Shown here: positions 18,640 through 26,589 of the stretch, piece by piece | How the letters are laid out: the number at the start of each line of letters is the position of its first letter | Numbering within the stretch: position 1 is the first letter of the stretch | Assembly (NCBI GenBank): GCA_944325495.1 | Contig: CALVAD010000001.1 | Span: 124,001 to 188,000, forward strand | Source of the DNA: an uncultured Bacteroidales bacterium | Lineage (GTDB): Bacteria; Bacteroidota; Bacteroidia; Bacteroidales; UBA932 | Length of the DNA: 64,000 nucleotides | Reading direction: 5' to 3' | Program-made: the position numbers and the translations under genes | Notes under the pieces: model-generated | The model's database searches: none | What the model was told of the DNA's origin: nothing | Seen by the model: the letters and a program-made list of their open reading frames with translations, nothing else

Positions 18640-20535
18640 ATGGGAAAAATCATTGGAATCGACCTCGGCACGACTAATTCATGCGTGGCCGTCATGGAAG
18701 GCAACCAGCCTACCGTTATCATCAACGACGAAGGATCCCGCACCACGCCGTCCATCGTCGCATTCACCGACAATGGCGAGCGCAAGGTGGGCAACCCCGC
18801 CAAGCGTCAGGCCATCACCAACCCCAAGAACACCATATTCTCCATAAAGAGATTCATGGGCGAGACCTATGACCAGGTCGACAGGGAGATCGCCCGCGTC
18901 CCCTACAACGTGGTCCGCGGAGACAACAACACCCCGCGCGTGGACATCAACGGAAGGCTGTATTCTCCCCAGGAGATTTCGGCCATCATCCTGCAGAAGA
19001 TGAAGAAGACTGCCGAGGACTACCTGCGTCAGGAAGTCACCGAGGCTGTCATCACCGTGCCCGCCTACTTCTCCGACTCCCAGCGTCAGGCGACCAAGGA
19101 GGCCGGAAAGATCGCCGGACTCGAAGTCAAGCGCATCATCAACGAGCCTACGGCGGCGGCCCTCGCATACGGTCTCGACAAGAAGAACAAGAACATGAAG
19201 GTCGCGGTCTATGACCTCGGCGGCGGTACCTTCGATATCTCCATCCTCGAACTCGGAGACGGAGTGTTCGAGGTCAAGTCGACCAACGGTGACACCCACC
19301 TCGGCGGTGACGACTTCGACCAGGCCATCATAGACTGGCTGGCAGCCGAATTCGCCGCGGACAACGCCGGAATAGACCTCAAGAAGGACCCGATGGCCCT
19401 CCAGAGACTCAAGGAGGCGGCCGAGAAGGCCAAGATCGAGCTGTCCAACGCCGCCAGCGCCGAAATCAACCTGCCTTACATCACCGCGCTTGACGGAGTG
19501 CCCAAGCACCTTGTCAAGACCCTCACCCGCGCGAAGTTCGAGGCCCTCTGCGACGACCTGTTCAACCGTTCGATCGAGCCTTGCCGCAAGGCGCTCGCCG
19601 ACGCTCATCTGAATGCGTCCGACATCGACGAGGTGCTGCTCGTGGGCGGTTCGACCCGTATCCCCAAGGTGCAGGAGCTTGTGAAGAACTTCTTCGGCAA
19701 GGAGCCCAACAAGAGCGTGAACCCCGACGAGGTCGTAGCTATCGGAGCGGCTATCCAGGGAGGCGTGCTCGCAGGTGATGTCAAGGACGTGCTTCTGCTT
19801 GACGTGACCCCTCTGTCGCTCGGAATCGAGACCCTCGGCGGCGTGATGACCAGGCTTATCGACGCAAACACGACCATCCCCGTACACAAGGAGCAGGTGT
19901 TCTCGACCGCGGCCGACAACCAGCCCGGCGTGGAGATAAAGGTCCTGCAGGGCGAGCGCCCGATGGCGAAGGACAACAAGCTCATAGGAGTGTTCCATCT
20001 CGACGGCATCGCCCCCGCACCCCGAGGCATACCTCAGATCGAAGTCTCCTTCGACATCGACACCAACGGCATCCTCAACGTGTCCGCCAAGGACAAGGCG
20101 ACCGGCAAGGAACAGCATATCAGGATAGAGGCTTCCAGCGGGCTCAGCGACGAGGAGATCCAGAGAATGCGTGACGAGGCCAAGGCCAACGAGGCCGCCG
20201 ACAAGGCCGAGAAGGAGAAGGCCGACAAGCTCAACAACGCCGATTCCATGGTCTTCCAGACCGAGAAGAACCTCAAGGACTACGGCGACAAGCTCCCCGC
20301 AGAGAAGAAGGGCGCAATCGAAGCCGCCTGCGCCAATCTCAAGAAGGCCGTGCAGGAGCAGAACCTCGCCGACATCGACAGATATCTGCCGGAACTCGAG
20401 TCTGCATGGCATGCGGCTTCCGAGGACATGGCGAAGGCCGCCCAGCAGCAGGGATCCCAGAACCCCGAAGGTCCCCAGAATCCCCAGGGCCCTCAGGGCG
20501 GACAGGGCGGTCCCGGACCTGACTACGGAAATTGA
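18640..20535 (+). CDS. dnaK: Molecular chaperone DnaK (Hsp70)
   Basis: 631-residue Hsp70. The ATPase domain has the phosphate-1 loop [13 protein letters not shown], the phosphate-2 motif [13 protein letters not shown] and the adenosine motif [17 protein letters not shown]; the substrate-binding domain contains [16 protein letters not shown]; the lid ends in a Gly/Pro/Gln-rich tail ([16 protein letters not shown]) in place of a canonical EEVD-like end. Usual bacterial length. dnaJ and grpE are not adjacent, the normal Bacteroidetes arrangement. It is followed by a strong terminator. Confidence 0.97.
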   Translation: MGKIIGIDLGTTNSCVAVMEGNQPTVIINDEGSRTTPSIVAFTDNGERKVGNPAKRQAITNPKNTIFSIKRFMGETYDQVDREIARVPYNVVRGDNNTPRVDINGRLYSPQEISAIILQKMKKTAEDYLRQEVTEAVITVPAYFSDSQRQATKEAGKIAGLEVKRIINEPTAAALAYGLDKKNKNMKVAVYDLGGGTFDISILELGDGVFEVKSTNGDTHLGGDDFDQAIIDWLAAEFAADNAGIDLKKDPMALQRLKEAAEKAKIELSNAASAEINLPYITALDGVPKHLVKTLTRAKFEALCDDLFNRSIEPCRKALADAHLNASDIDEVLLVGGSTRIPKVQELVKNFFGKEPNKSVNPDEVVAIGAAIQGGVLAGDVKDVLLLDVTPLSLGIETLGGVMTRLIDANTTIPVHKEQVFSTAADNQPGVEIKVLQGERPMAKDNKLIGVFHLDGIAPAPRGIPQIEVSFDIDTNGILNVSAKDKATGKEQHIRIEASSGLSDEEIQRMRDEAKANEAADKAEKEKADKLNNADSMVFQTEKNLKDYGDKLPAEKKGAIEAACANLKKAVQEQNLADIDRYLPELESAWHAASEDMAKAAQQQGSQNPEGPQNPQGPQGGQGGPGPDYGN

Positions 20536-20552
20536 TCGGAATATGACGGCTG

Positions 20553-20593
20553 GAAGCCGGACGGTTCATCGACCGCCCGGCTTCTTGCTTTTT
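20553..20593 (+). terminator. dnaK intrinsic terminator
   Basis: GAAGCCGG (20553-20560) pairs with CCGGCTTC (20577-20584), with an inner CGGT/ACCG stem, then TTGCTTTTT. Confidence 0.8.
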
Positions 20594-20639
20594 GTCCCAT
20601 ATTTCTTTATATTGGGTCGGACCAAGATATTACCTTATT

Positions 20640-22121
20640 ATGAGAAGACTGTTGGATTTGATGTCCGCATGCGCGATATGCGCGGCGGCGTTCTCCTGCA
20701 CCGATCCCGTGCAGGAGGGAGTTGATGTGGCGGGAGTGTCACTTGATCGGAAGGAGCTGAGCCTCGAAGTCGGAGAGTCGAAGACCCTGACCGCGACCGT
20801 GGTTCCTTCGAACGCTGACGACAAGAGCGTCGTCTGGTCTTCCGAAAACGAGAAAGTGGCCGTCGTGAGCGAGTCCGGAGCCGTCACCGGAATCGCCGTC
20901 GGCAGCACTACGGTCGTGGTGACCACGGTCGACGGAGGCTTCACGGCGGAATGCGCCGTCGAGGTGTATGAAGGCTCCGTGCCGGCGGATACCGAGGATC
21001 TGAGCGCATCGGAGACCGCGAACAGCTATGTGATAATGGCGGCGGGCAGCTATAAGTTCAATGCCGCGGTCCGCGGCAACGGCATGGCAACCGACGGTTC
21101 CGATGCCGCGCCTCTCGACCCGGCGTCAGCGTTCCTCGTATGGCAGACCGACCCCGGAATGATAGCCTCGGTGGCACTGGAGGACGGATATATAGTGTTC
21201 GAGGCGGCCGACAAGCCCGGCAATGCGCTGATTGCGGCGGGCGACGCCGACGGCAACATCATATGGAGCTGGCATATATGGTATCCGAAGGAGGAGATTG
21301 CCTCGATGGCCACGAAGACCGGATATGAGGTCATGAACATGAATCTCGGCGCCCTCGTCACCGGCAAACTTCCTCTTGAGAATGCCGAGTGCTACGGAAT
21401 GCTCTACCAGTGGGGCAGGAAGGACCCGTTCCCCAATTCTCTCTCCGTGACTGGTGACCAGACGACGGTGGGCCAGCCTCTCTATGACATCGACGGCGGA
21501 AGCGTGGCGATAACCAATTCCCCATGGGAGTCCACGGCTGACAACACGCTCGAATACTCCATAGCTCATCCTACGGTGTGCCTGTCGAACATGGCGCATT
21601 TCGCCGAGTCCCATGACTGGCTTGCCGTATCGGACGACGCCCTCTGGGGCAATCCGGACGGGCGTGACCGCGACGAGAATCTGGAATATGTCAACAAGGG
21701 TTTCAAGTCGCTCTATGACCCCTGCCCCGCGGGCTGGAGAGTTCCCCCCGTAGATGTCTTTGCAAGTTTCACTTCCGCGGGACAGACGTCTCCCGCCTTC
21801 ACCTACGAGGAGTTCAATGTTGAAGATTTGAACGGGGACGGGCTTATCAACATCGATGATTTCGCCCACGGCTGGAAATTCAATGTGGAGGACGGATCCA
21901 TGTTCTTCCCCGCGGCCGCAAGGTACGACGGAAGCTATGCGATGCTCATGGGCAGCGTGTGCGGACTTTGGGGTGCGTACTGGAGCAATTCCCCGGGATC
22001 TGCCGACTATGGATACGGTGGCACGGGATTCAGTCCCCTGACATTCAATGACAGCCTGGTTTCCCTTGCCGCCTCCGCGTCCCGCGCCGACGCCTATTCG
22101 GTGCGCTGTGTCAGAGAATAG
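20640..22121 (+). CDS. Lipoprotein with bacterial Ig-like (BIG2) domain
   Basis: 493-residue surface lipoprotein: signal ending in the lipobox AAFSC (Cys20), a BIG2 Ig-like domain (about 29-110; VSLDRKELSLEVGESKTLTA, SENEKVAVVSESGAVTGIAV), a linker, then a C-terminal domain resembling Bacteroidetes fimbrillin-associated or FISUMP-type modules (YDPCPAGWRVPPVDVFASF, YSVRCVRE at the very end). A dockerin/EF-hand-like loop DLNGDGLINIDDFAHGW occurs near residue 400. Ligand and role are unknown; adhesion or glycan binding is a guess. The ATG at 20640 is chosen because it starts the signal peptide. Confidence 0.75.
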   Translation: MRRLLDLMSACAICAAAFSCTDPVQEGVDVAGVSLDRKELSLEVGESKTLTATVVPSNADDKSVVWSSENEKVAVVSESGAVTGIAVGSTTVVVTTVDGGFTAECAVEVYEGSVPADTEDLSASETANSYVIMAAGSYKFNAAVRGNGMATDGSDAAPLDPASAFLVWQTDPGMIASVALEDGYIVFEAADKPGNALIAAGDADGNIIWSWHIWYPKEEIASMATKTGYEVMNMNLGALVTGKLPLENAECYGMLYQWGRKDPFPNSLSVTGDQTTVGQPLYDIDGGSVAITNSPWESTADNTLEYSIAHPTVCLSNMAHFAESHDWLAVSDDALWGNPDGRDRDENLEYVNKGFKSLYDPCPAGWRVPPVDVFASFTSAGQTSPAFTYEEFNVEDLNGDGLINIDDFAHGWKFNVEDGSMFFPAAARYDGSYAMLMGSVCGLWGAYWSNSPGSADYGYGGTGFSPLTFNDSLVSLAASASRADAYSVRCVRE

Positions 22122-22179
22122 GCGGCGCCGCGAGGTGGATATACCTGCTGGACAACGTCAATAATAATATCATATTGTC

Positions 22180-23292
22180 ATGAAACGATTTGTTACGGCT
22201 TTCATTCTGGGCGCGGTTCTGCTGCTGCTCGGGTCGGCCAAATGTTTTGCCTGCACGGGCATAGCCCTTACGGCCACTGACGGCAGCCGTGTGGTTGCGA
22301 GGACGGTCGAATGGGCTGCGTCTCCCATGCAGTGCGGCTATGTAGTCGTTCCGCGCGGCTACAGGCAGCAGTCACTGACCCCGCAGGGCCAGGACGGACT
22401 GAGCTTCACATCCAAGTACGGCTATGTCGGTATCTGGACCGAGTATGAGGCCATCGTGGTGGAGGGCGTGAACGAGAAGGGCCTTTCCGCCGGATTGTTC
22501 TTCTTCCCCAACTATGGCAAGTATCCTGATTTTTCCGCCGCCGAGAAGTCGGTGACCCTCAGCGACATGCAGCTCGTGTCGTGGGTGCTTTCGCAGTTCT
22601 CGACGATAGACGAGGTGAAGGCGGCTGTTTCCAAGGTGCGGGTGGCCGGGCTTGACAGCCGCATAGGCACGGTCCACTGGAGAATCTCCGAACCGGGAGG
22701 CCGCGTGGTGGTGCTCGAGTTTACTGGAGGAGAACCGCATTTCTATGAGAATCCTCTCGGAGTGCTGACAAATTCGCCCGGCTTCGAGTGGCAGATGCTG
22801 AATCTCAACAACTATGTCAATCTGGTGCCCGGCTCCGTCGGGGCGAACAGGCTTGCCGAAGGCGTGGTGCTCAACCAGTTCGGCGGCAACAGCGCGATGC
22901 TCGGCCTTCCAGGAGACTTCACCCCGCCTTCAAGGTTCGTGCGCGCGGCCTTCTTCCAGACTTCCGCTCCGGTGTGGCCCACGGGTTTCGATACCGTATG
23001 CCAGGCCTTCCACATCCTGAACAATTTCGATGTTCCGGTCGGAGTCCAGCGCGGCAGGAACAATGTGTCGGCCGACGGCCAGCAGGACTACAATCCCGCC
23101 AATCTCCAGAGCGCCACGCAGTTCACCTCGGCCGCCGACCTCAAGGCGATGAAGTTCTACTACAGGACGGCATGGAACTCCAACATACGCTGCATCGATC
23201 TCGGGTCCATAGATTTCGGTAAGGTGAAGTTCCAGAAGGCGCCTCTCGACCCCGAGCAGAAGCAGCCGGTGGAGATGGTCGCCATAAAATAG
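22180..23292 (+). CDS. Choloylglycine hydrolase / penicillin V acylase family enzyme
   Basis: 370-residue Ntn-hydrolase. A signal peptide precedes Cys25 (KCFACTGIAL), which would be the N-terminal nucleophile after processing. Family residues are seen in RTVEW (Arg, with Glu where many bile-salt hydrolases have Asp), VNEKGLSAGLFFFP, LTNSPGFEWQMLNLNNYVNL and the later PPSRFVRAAFF Arg. The family cleaves non-peptide C-N bonds in conjugated bile salts, penicillin V or acyl-homoserine lactones; the substrate cannot be determined here. Export to the periplasm is predicted. It stands alone between a lipoprotein gene and rpsU. Confidence 0.87.
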   Translation: MKRFVTAFILGAVLLLLGSAKCFACTGIALTATDGSRVVARTVEWAASPMQCGYVVVPRGYRQQSLTPQGQDGLSFTSKYGYVGIWTEYEAIVVEGVNEKGLSAGLFFFPNYGKYPDFSAAEKSVTLSDMQLVSWVLSQFSTIDEVKAAVSKVRVAGLDSRIGTVHWRISEPGGRVVVLEFTGGEPHFYENPLGVLTNSPGFEWQMLNLNNYVNLVPGSVGANRLAEGVVLNQFGGNSAMLGLPGDFTPPSRFVRAAFFQTSAPVWPTGFDTVCQAFHILNNFDVPVGVQRGRNNVSADGQQDYNPANLQSATQFTSAADLKAMKFYYRTAWNSNIRCIDLGSIDFGKVKFQKAPLDPEQKQPVEMVAIK

Positions 23293-23302
23293 CCACTGTT
23301 CA

Positions 23303-23450
23303 GCCGGATTTGCAATCTGACTGCCATTATGCCGCCGTGGCGGGAGCCCGCCCTCCGGCAGTAGGAACCCCCGCGCAGCCCTATACTGCCGGCCGGAGAC
23401 TCCGCCGGCGGCTTCCGCCCGCAGTTCGGCCAGATTTGCAGTCTGGCTGC
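23303..23450. repeat. Repeat-bounded structured spacer after the choloylglycine hydrolase gene
   Basis: Two 22-bp direct copies (23303-23324 and 23429-23450; core GATTTGCARTCTG, 19 of 22 identical) flank a segment with a perfect 9-bp stem CCGGCAGTA (23355-23363) / TACTGCCGG (23384-23392) and a GGCGGG/CCCGCC stem. No reading frame of interest. It resembles an extragenic repeat cassette. Confidence 0.5.
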
Positions 23451-23465
23451 GGACATAGACCAATG

Positions 23466-23493
23466 AAGCCCGACCATGGTTGGCCGGGCTTCG
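23466..23493 (-). terminator. Probable rpsU terminator hairpin
   Basis: GAAGCCCG and CGGGCTTC pair across CCATGG-centred sequence, 23 nt past the rpsU stop codon on the minus strand; only a weak T-rich tail follows. Confidence 0.55.
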
Positions 23494-23515
23494 TCGTGTA
23501 TCGCAGCGGTGATTC

Positions 23516-23710
23516 TTACTGCTCGTCCTGAAGGCGAAGATGCTGCACATAGATGGCCTTCATCTTGGCCATGCGGCGCTTCATCGAGGGCTTCTCGAAG
23601 TTCTTGCGAGCGCGGAGCTCACGGATGGCACCGGTCTTCTCGAACTTCCTCTTGAATTTCTTCAACGCGCGTTCGATGTTTTCACCTTCCTTTACGGGTA
23701 CGATAATCAT
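23516..23710 (-). CDS. rpsU: 30S ribosomal protein S21
   Basis: 64-residue bS21. It starts MIIVPVKEGENIERALKKFKRK is split here as MIIVPVKEGENIERAL then KKFKRKFEKTGAI, followed by the basic RKNFEKPSMKRRMAKMKA tail, all typical. bS21 sits near the 3' end of 16S rRNA; in Bacteroidetes it helps hide the anti-Shine-Dalgarno sequence. Unlike every neighbour, this gene has a very strong Shine-Dalgarno (AAAGGAGGTGATTA) ending 3 nt before the ATG. Confidence 0.96.
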   Translation of the reverse strand: MIIVPVKEGENIERALKKFKRKFEKTGAIRELRARKNFEKPSMKRRMAKMKAIYVQHLRLQDEQ

Positions 23711-23730
23711 GCTTAATCACCTCCTTTTCT
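23711..23730 (-). promoter_or_regulatory. Exceptional Shine-Dalgarno of rpsU
   Basis: Minus-strand sequence AGAAAAGGAGGTGATTAAGC directly before the ATG. AAAGGAGGTGAT is fully complementary to the 3' end of bacterial 16S rRNA (ATCACCTCCTTT). Other genes in the window have no comparable site. It fits the known autoregulation model in Flavobacterium, where ribosomes lacking bS21 prefer SD-bearing rpsU mRNA. Confidence 0.85.
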
Positions 23731-23741
23731 TATCGAGGTCG

Positions 23742-23749
23742 CAAAGTTA
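23742..23749 (-). promoter_or_regulatory. -7 box of rpsU
   Basis: TAACTTTG on the minus strand, 31 nt before the ATG; the resulting short leader contains the Shine-Dalgarno. Confidence 0.65.
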
Positions 23750-23754
23750 GCAAT

Positions 23755-24465
23755 TTATTTCAACATTGCAACAAAATCCAGAATTCCTTCGGTGGCGGGC
23801 TTGCGTATGTGGGTGATGCGCTTGTCATGGACGGGGACGCCGGCCGGATCTATGATGTATATGGGGGTGTCGGTTTTCGCGTAGCGGTAGAGCCCGGCGG
23901 CCGGCCAGACCTGCAGCGAGGTGCCCGCTATCAGCAGGATGTCGGCCCCGGAGACTATGTCGATGGCCTTCTCTATCTTGGGCACCGCCTCGCCGAAAAA
24001 CACTATGTGCGGACGGTACTGCGAGCCGTCCGGAGCTAGATCCCCGAGCCGTACAGGGTCGTAACCTATGTCTATGACATATTTCTCGGAGTAGCCGTCG
24101 GCTTCGTTGCAGCTGTCCTCCGGCCTTATCTTGGTGAGCTCCCCGTGCAGGTGCAGCACATAGCTGGAACCGGCTCTTTCGTGGAGGTTGTCGACATTCT
24201 GGGTGATGACCTTGACCTTGCAGCTGTCCTCGAGTTCCGCTATCATCCTGTGGGCATCGTTCGGCTTCACTTCCGCGAGCTGCGCCCGACGGGCGTTGTA
24301 GAAGTCGAGCAGCAGGCCCGGATTCTTCCGCCAGCCTTCGATCGAGGCTACTTCCATCGGATCGTAGTTCTCCCACAGCCCGCCGTTGTCGCGGTAGGTC
24401 CCCAGCCCGCTTTCCGCGCTGACGCCGGCTCCTGTCAGCACGGCTATCTTCTTCCTTGTCTGCAT
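23755..24465 (-). CDS. cobB: SIR2-family NAD-dependent protein deacylase (CobB-like)
   Basis: 236-residue sirtuin that removes acyl groups from lysine using NAD. NAD-binding motifs are TGAGVSAESGLGTYRDNGGLW (given in part: GAGVSAESG, residues 12-20), TQNVDNLHERAG with the catalytic His in LHLHGEL. Tyr56 and Arg59 in DFYNARRAQL match the pair that gives SIRT5 and CobB their preference for succinyl/malonyl groups. The Cys4 zinc ribbon is missing: only one Cys lies in that region, as in other zinc-less class III sirtuins. It starts 6 nt after the stop of the upstream ATPase gene. Confidence 0.92.
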   Translation of the reverse strand: MQTRKKIAVLTGAGVSAESGLGTYRDNGGLWENYDPMEVASIEGWRKNPGLLLDFYNARRAQLAEVKPNDAHRMIAELEDSCKVKVITQNVDNLHERAGSSYVLHLHGELTKIRPEDSCNEADGYSEKYVIDIGYDPVRLGDLAPDGSQYRPHIVFFGEAVPKIEKAIDIVSGADILLIAGTSLQVWPAAGLYRYAKTDTPIYIIDPAGVPVHDKRITHIRKPATEGILDFVAMLK

Positions 24466-24471
24466 GTTCTG

Positions 24472-25626
24472 TCAGATTTTCATTCCGAAATACTTCGTAC
24501 GCACCCAGTATTCGAACAGCGGGTCGATGACCTCGGGGGCGCCGCCCGTCTCGAAATTGACTATCTCCTTCTTCGCGAGGGCGTCCTTCAGCCTTCGGAC
24601 GTTCGCCGAGGAGCTCAGGCCGAATTCTTCGATGACCTCAGTGCTCGTGAACCTGGTATGTCCGCAGAGCACGGCCTTCAGCATGTTGACCTGGAAGGTC
24701 GTCAGGTCGTTCATGACCGCAATGAATCTGGGTTCGTGTATGGATATCAGGGCCTCGAGGGCCGTCGTGAGAGTGTTCTCCATTATGTACCCCTTCGACA
24801 GCGAGTCGCAGATGGCGGAGAAATGGTTGATGTACCAGATGTTGTTGCGGAACAGCTTGCAGGTCCCCAGGAGCAGGTCGCGGTCTATGACCTTGCCGCT
24901 GGAGAGCAGCGCCCTGCTGATATGCTCGATGATCTCCCGGGTCTCTATTTCGCCGAGCCTTATCCTTTCGGCCTGTCTGAAGAACAGCTTGCGGCGTCCG
25001 AATATGTCATGCATCGCATTCACCGCGGAACCGCTGAATATATAGGCGGCATTGCCGCGATCTGCCGGGTCGAGTCTCATGAAGCAGTCCTGGAGCAGGC
25101 GGCAGAACCTGTCGCCGTCTTCCGTGAGCATCACGTTCTGGAATTCCGTGAACAGCACGTAGATTTTCCCTCCTATGCGCGCGGCCGCCCTGTATGGCAG
25201 CATGAGCACTGACAGGATGTCGTTCTCGCCGAATCCGTCCCCCGGCCGGAGTATGGTTCCCTCGTTGCTGTAGAGCTCTCCGTCGAAATGCAGACCGCTG
25301 TCCTGCAGGAGGGCCTGCGCGGCGTTCGAGAATTCGTCCGGCGTGCTGCAAAAGCAGCGCAGTATCTCGGAGCCGAGGCGCAGGGTGAGGTCGCGCAGGG
25401 AGCGGATGTCAAGCAGGCTTACCAGCGGCGCCCGGAAATTGACGCCGGAGACCTGCATGTTGTAGAAGGCCTGGCGCACCAGCGACATCTTCCCGCTTTT
25501 CGGCGGTTCGTATATCACGATGTTCTCGCCCTGGGCGAGCAGGTTGGCGAAAGCCCTGGCTTCGTTCTGCCGGCCGATGAAATTCCTGCCGGTCACGTAT
25601 TTGCTGTAGATGAAGGATTCTTCCAT
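24472..25626 (-). CDS. P-loop ATPase-like protein with winged-helix C-terminus
   Basis: 384-residue protein resembling archaeal-type AAA ATPases (FIGRQNEARAFANLL at residues 16-30, typical of the domain start). The Walker A region reads YEPPKSGKMSLV (residues 39-50), with Glu replacing the first Gly and Met replacing Thr/Ser after GK. The Walker B region reads IYVLFTEFQNVML, lacking the usual Asp. The C-terminal region (about 310-375; TSTEVIEEFGLSSSANVRRLKDAL) looks like a winged helix followed by the DPLFEYWVRTKYF tail typical of this family. Function unknown; ATP hydrolysis may be impaired. Co-directional with the sirtuin. Confidence 0.75.
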   Translation of the reverse strand: MEESFIYSKYVTGRNFIGRQNEARAFANLLAQGENIVIYEPPKSGKMSLVRQAFYNMQVSGVNFRAPLVSLLDIRSLRDLTLRLGSEILRCFCSTPDEFSNAAQALLQDSGLHFDGELYSNEGTILRPGDGFGENDILSVLMLPYRAAARIGGKIYVLFTEFQNVMLTEDGDRFCRLLQDCFMRLDPADRGNAAYIFSGSAVNAMHDIFGRRKLFFRQAERIRLGEIETREIIEHISRALLSSGKVIDRDLLLGTCKLFRNNIWYINHFSAICDSLSKGYIMENTLTTALEALISIHEPRFIAVMNDLTTFQVNMLKAVLCGHTRFTSTEVIEEFGLSSSANVRRLKDALAKKEIVNFETGGAPEVIDPLFEYWVRTKYFGMKI

Positions 25627-25640
25627 GTCGCAACGGACAT

Positions 25641-25648
25641 CAAAATTA
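25641..25648 (-). promoter_or_regulatory. -7 box of the ATPase-sirtuin pair
   Basis: TAATTTTG on the minus strand, 14 nt before the ATG of the ATPase gene. Confidence 0.65.
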
Positions 25649-25673
25649 CCTTATTAATTCTGTTTTCGCAATA

Positions 25674-25784
25674 GCCCGTCCTGAGGAGTGCCGCCGCCCG
25701 GGAGGTTCCGCTGCGCTCCGGGCATCGCCCGCTCACTGCCGCGGGCGGCAAGCCTCCCTGTCGGCGGCACTCCTCAGGATGGGC
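25674..25784. repeat. 111-nt branched palindrome in the rplU upstream spacer
   Basis: Arms 25674-25696 and 25762-25784 are complementary at 22 of 23 positions, the remaining one being a possible G-U pair. Nested inside are GGGAGG/CCTCCC (25700-25705 with 25753-25758) and GCCCGC/GCGGGC (25727-25732 with 25741-25746). It lies between the two divergent promoters. An extragenic palindromic repeat or a structured RNA are both possible. Confidence 0.6.
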
Positions 25785-25810
25785 GCGGAGCAGGTGAATT
25801 TTCAGAAAAA

Positions 25811-25842
25811 TTTGTACATGAATGAAATAATGTCTAAATTCG
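25811..25842 (+). promoter_or_regulatory. Promoter of rplU-rpmA
   Basis: -33 TTTG (25811-25814), 20-nt spacer, -7 TAAATTCG (25835-25842). The leader of about 80 nt contains a CCGTC/GACGG hairpin at 25881-25895 that might be a ribosomal-protein leader; this is unproven. Confidence 0.55.
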
Positions 25843-25929
25843 CAGTCCAAAATTTTGATGGCCGCCAAGCCTGAAAAGAGCCGTCCGGGAGACGGACGCT
25901 TGCGGTCGGAACTTTTAAACAAGTTTTAA

Positions 25930-26241
25930 ATGTACGCAATAGTTGAAATTGCAGGCCAGCAGTTCAAAGTCGAGGCTGGAAATGAAATCTTTGTGCATAG
26001 GCTCGCCGATGCCAAAGGTGCTGATGTGGAGTTCACCAAGGTGCTTCTCGTCGCCGACGACGCCAATGTGAAGGTGGGCGCTCCCTATGTAGACGGCGCA
26101 GTGGTGAAGGCTACCGTGCTCGATGACGCCGTGAAGGCTGACAAGGTACTCGTGTTCAAGAAGATACGCCGCAAGGGCTTCCAGAAGCTCAACGGACATC
26201 GTCAGAAACTTTCCAAGATCAGAATTAACGAAATCGCTTAA
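25930..26241 (+). CDS. rplU: 50S ribosomal protein L21
   Basis: 103-residue bL21, starting [18 protein letters not shown] and containing the C-terminal [13 protein letters not shown] signature. First gene of the conserved rplU-rpmA pair, 5 nt before rpmA. Confidence 0.97.
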   Translation: MYAIVEIAGQQFKVEAGNEIFVHRLADAKGADVEFTKVLLVADDANVKVGAPYVDGAVVKATVLDDAVKADKVLVFKKIRRKGFQKLNGHRQKLSKIRINEIA

Positions 26242-26246
26242 GAGTT

Positions 26247-26507
26247 ATGGCACACAAGAAAGGTCAATCAAGTTCAAAGAACGGTCGTGAATCGCAAAGT
26301 AAACGACTCGGCCTCAAGAAATTCGGCGGCGAGGCAGTTAAGGCCGGAAATATCATCGTGCGTCAGAGGGGAACCGTCCACAATCCCGACAAGAACGTCG
26401 GGATGGGCAAGGACCATACGCTCTACGCCCTCATCGACGGCACGGTAAAGTTCACACGCAAGAAGAACGACAAATCTTACGTGTCGGTAGTCCCGTTTGA
26501 GAATTAG
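26247..26507 (+). CDS. rpmA: 50S ribosomal protein L27
   Basis: 86-residue bL27. The N-terminus [16 protein letters not shown] and [21 protein letters not shown] are diagnostic. The flexible N-terminal arm reaches the peptidyl-transferase centre. No cleavable N-terminal extension as seen in Firmicutes. Confidence 0.97.
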   Translation: MAHKKGQSSSKNGRESQSKRLGLKKFGGEAVKAGNIIVRQRGTVHNPDKNVGMGKDHTLYALIDGTVKFTRKKNDKSYVSVVPFEN

Positions 26508-26531
26508 CTCGGAGGGACGGAATGTCGGACA

Positions 26532-26567
26532 GGAGGACTTGCACTTCGAGCAGAGTGTAAGCCCTCC
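26532..26567 (+). terminator. Hairpin between rpmA and serS
   Basis: GGAGG-a-CTTGCACT (26532-26545) pairs with AGTGTAAG-c-CCTCC (26554-26567), one mismatch and one G-U pair, followed by TTAATC. It could terminate part of rpmA transcription or act as an attenuator for serS. Confidence 0.5.
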
Positions 26568-26589
26568 TTAATCTATCCATACAGGCAAT

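Noticed and set aside
23755..25626. SIR2-ATPase anti-phage defence system.
   Set aside because: The sirtuin is a compact CobB-type deacylase and the ATPase lacks HerA-type features; the surroundings are housekeeping genes.
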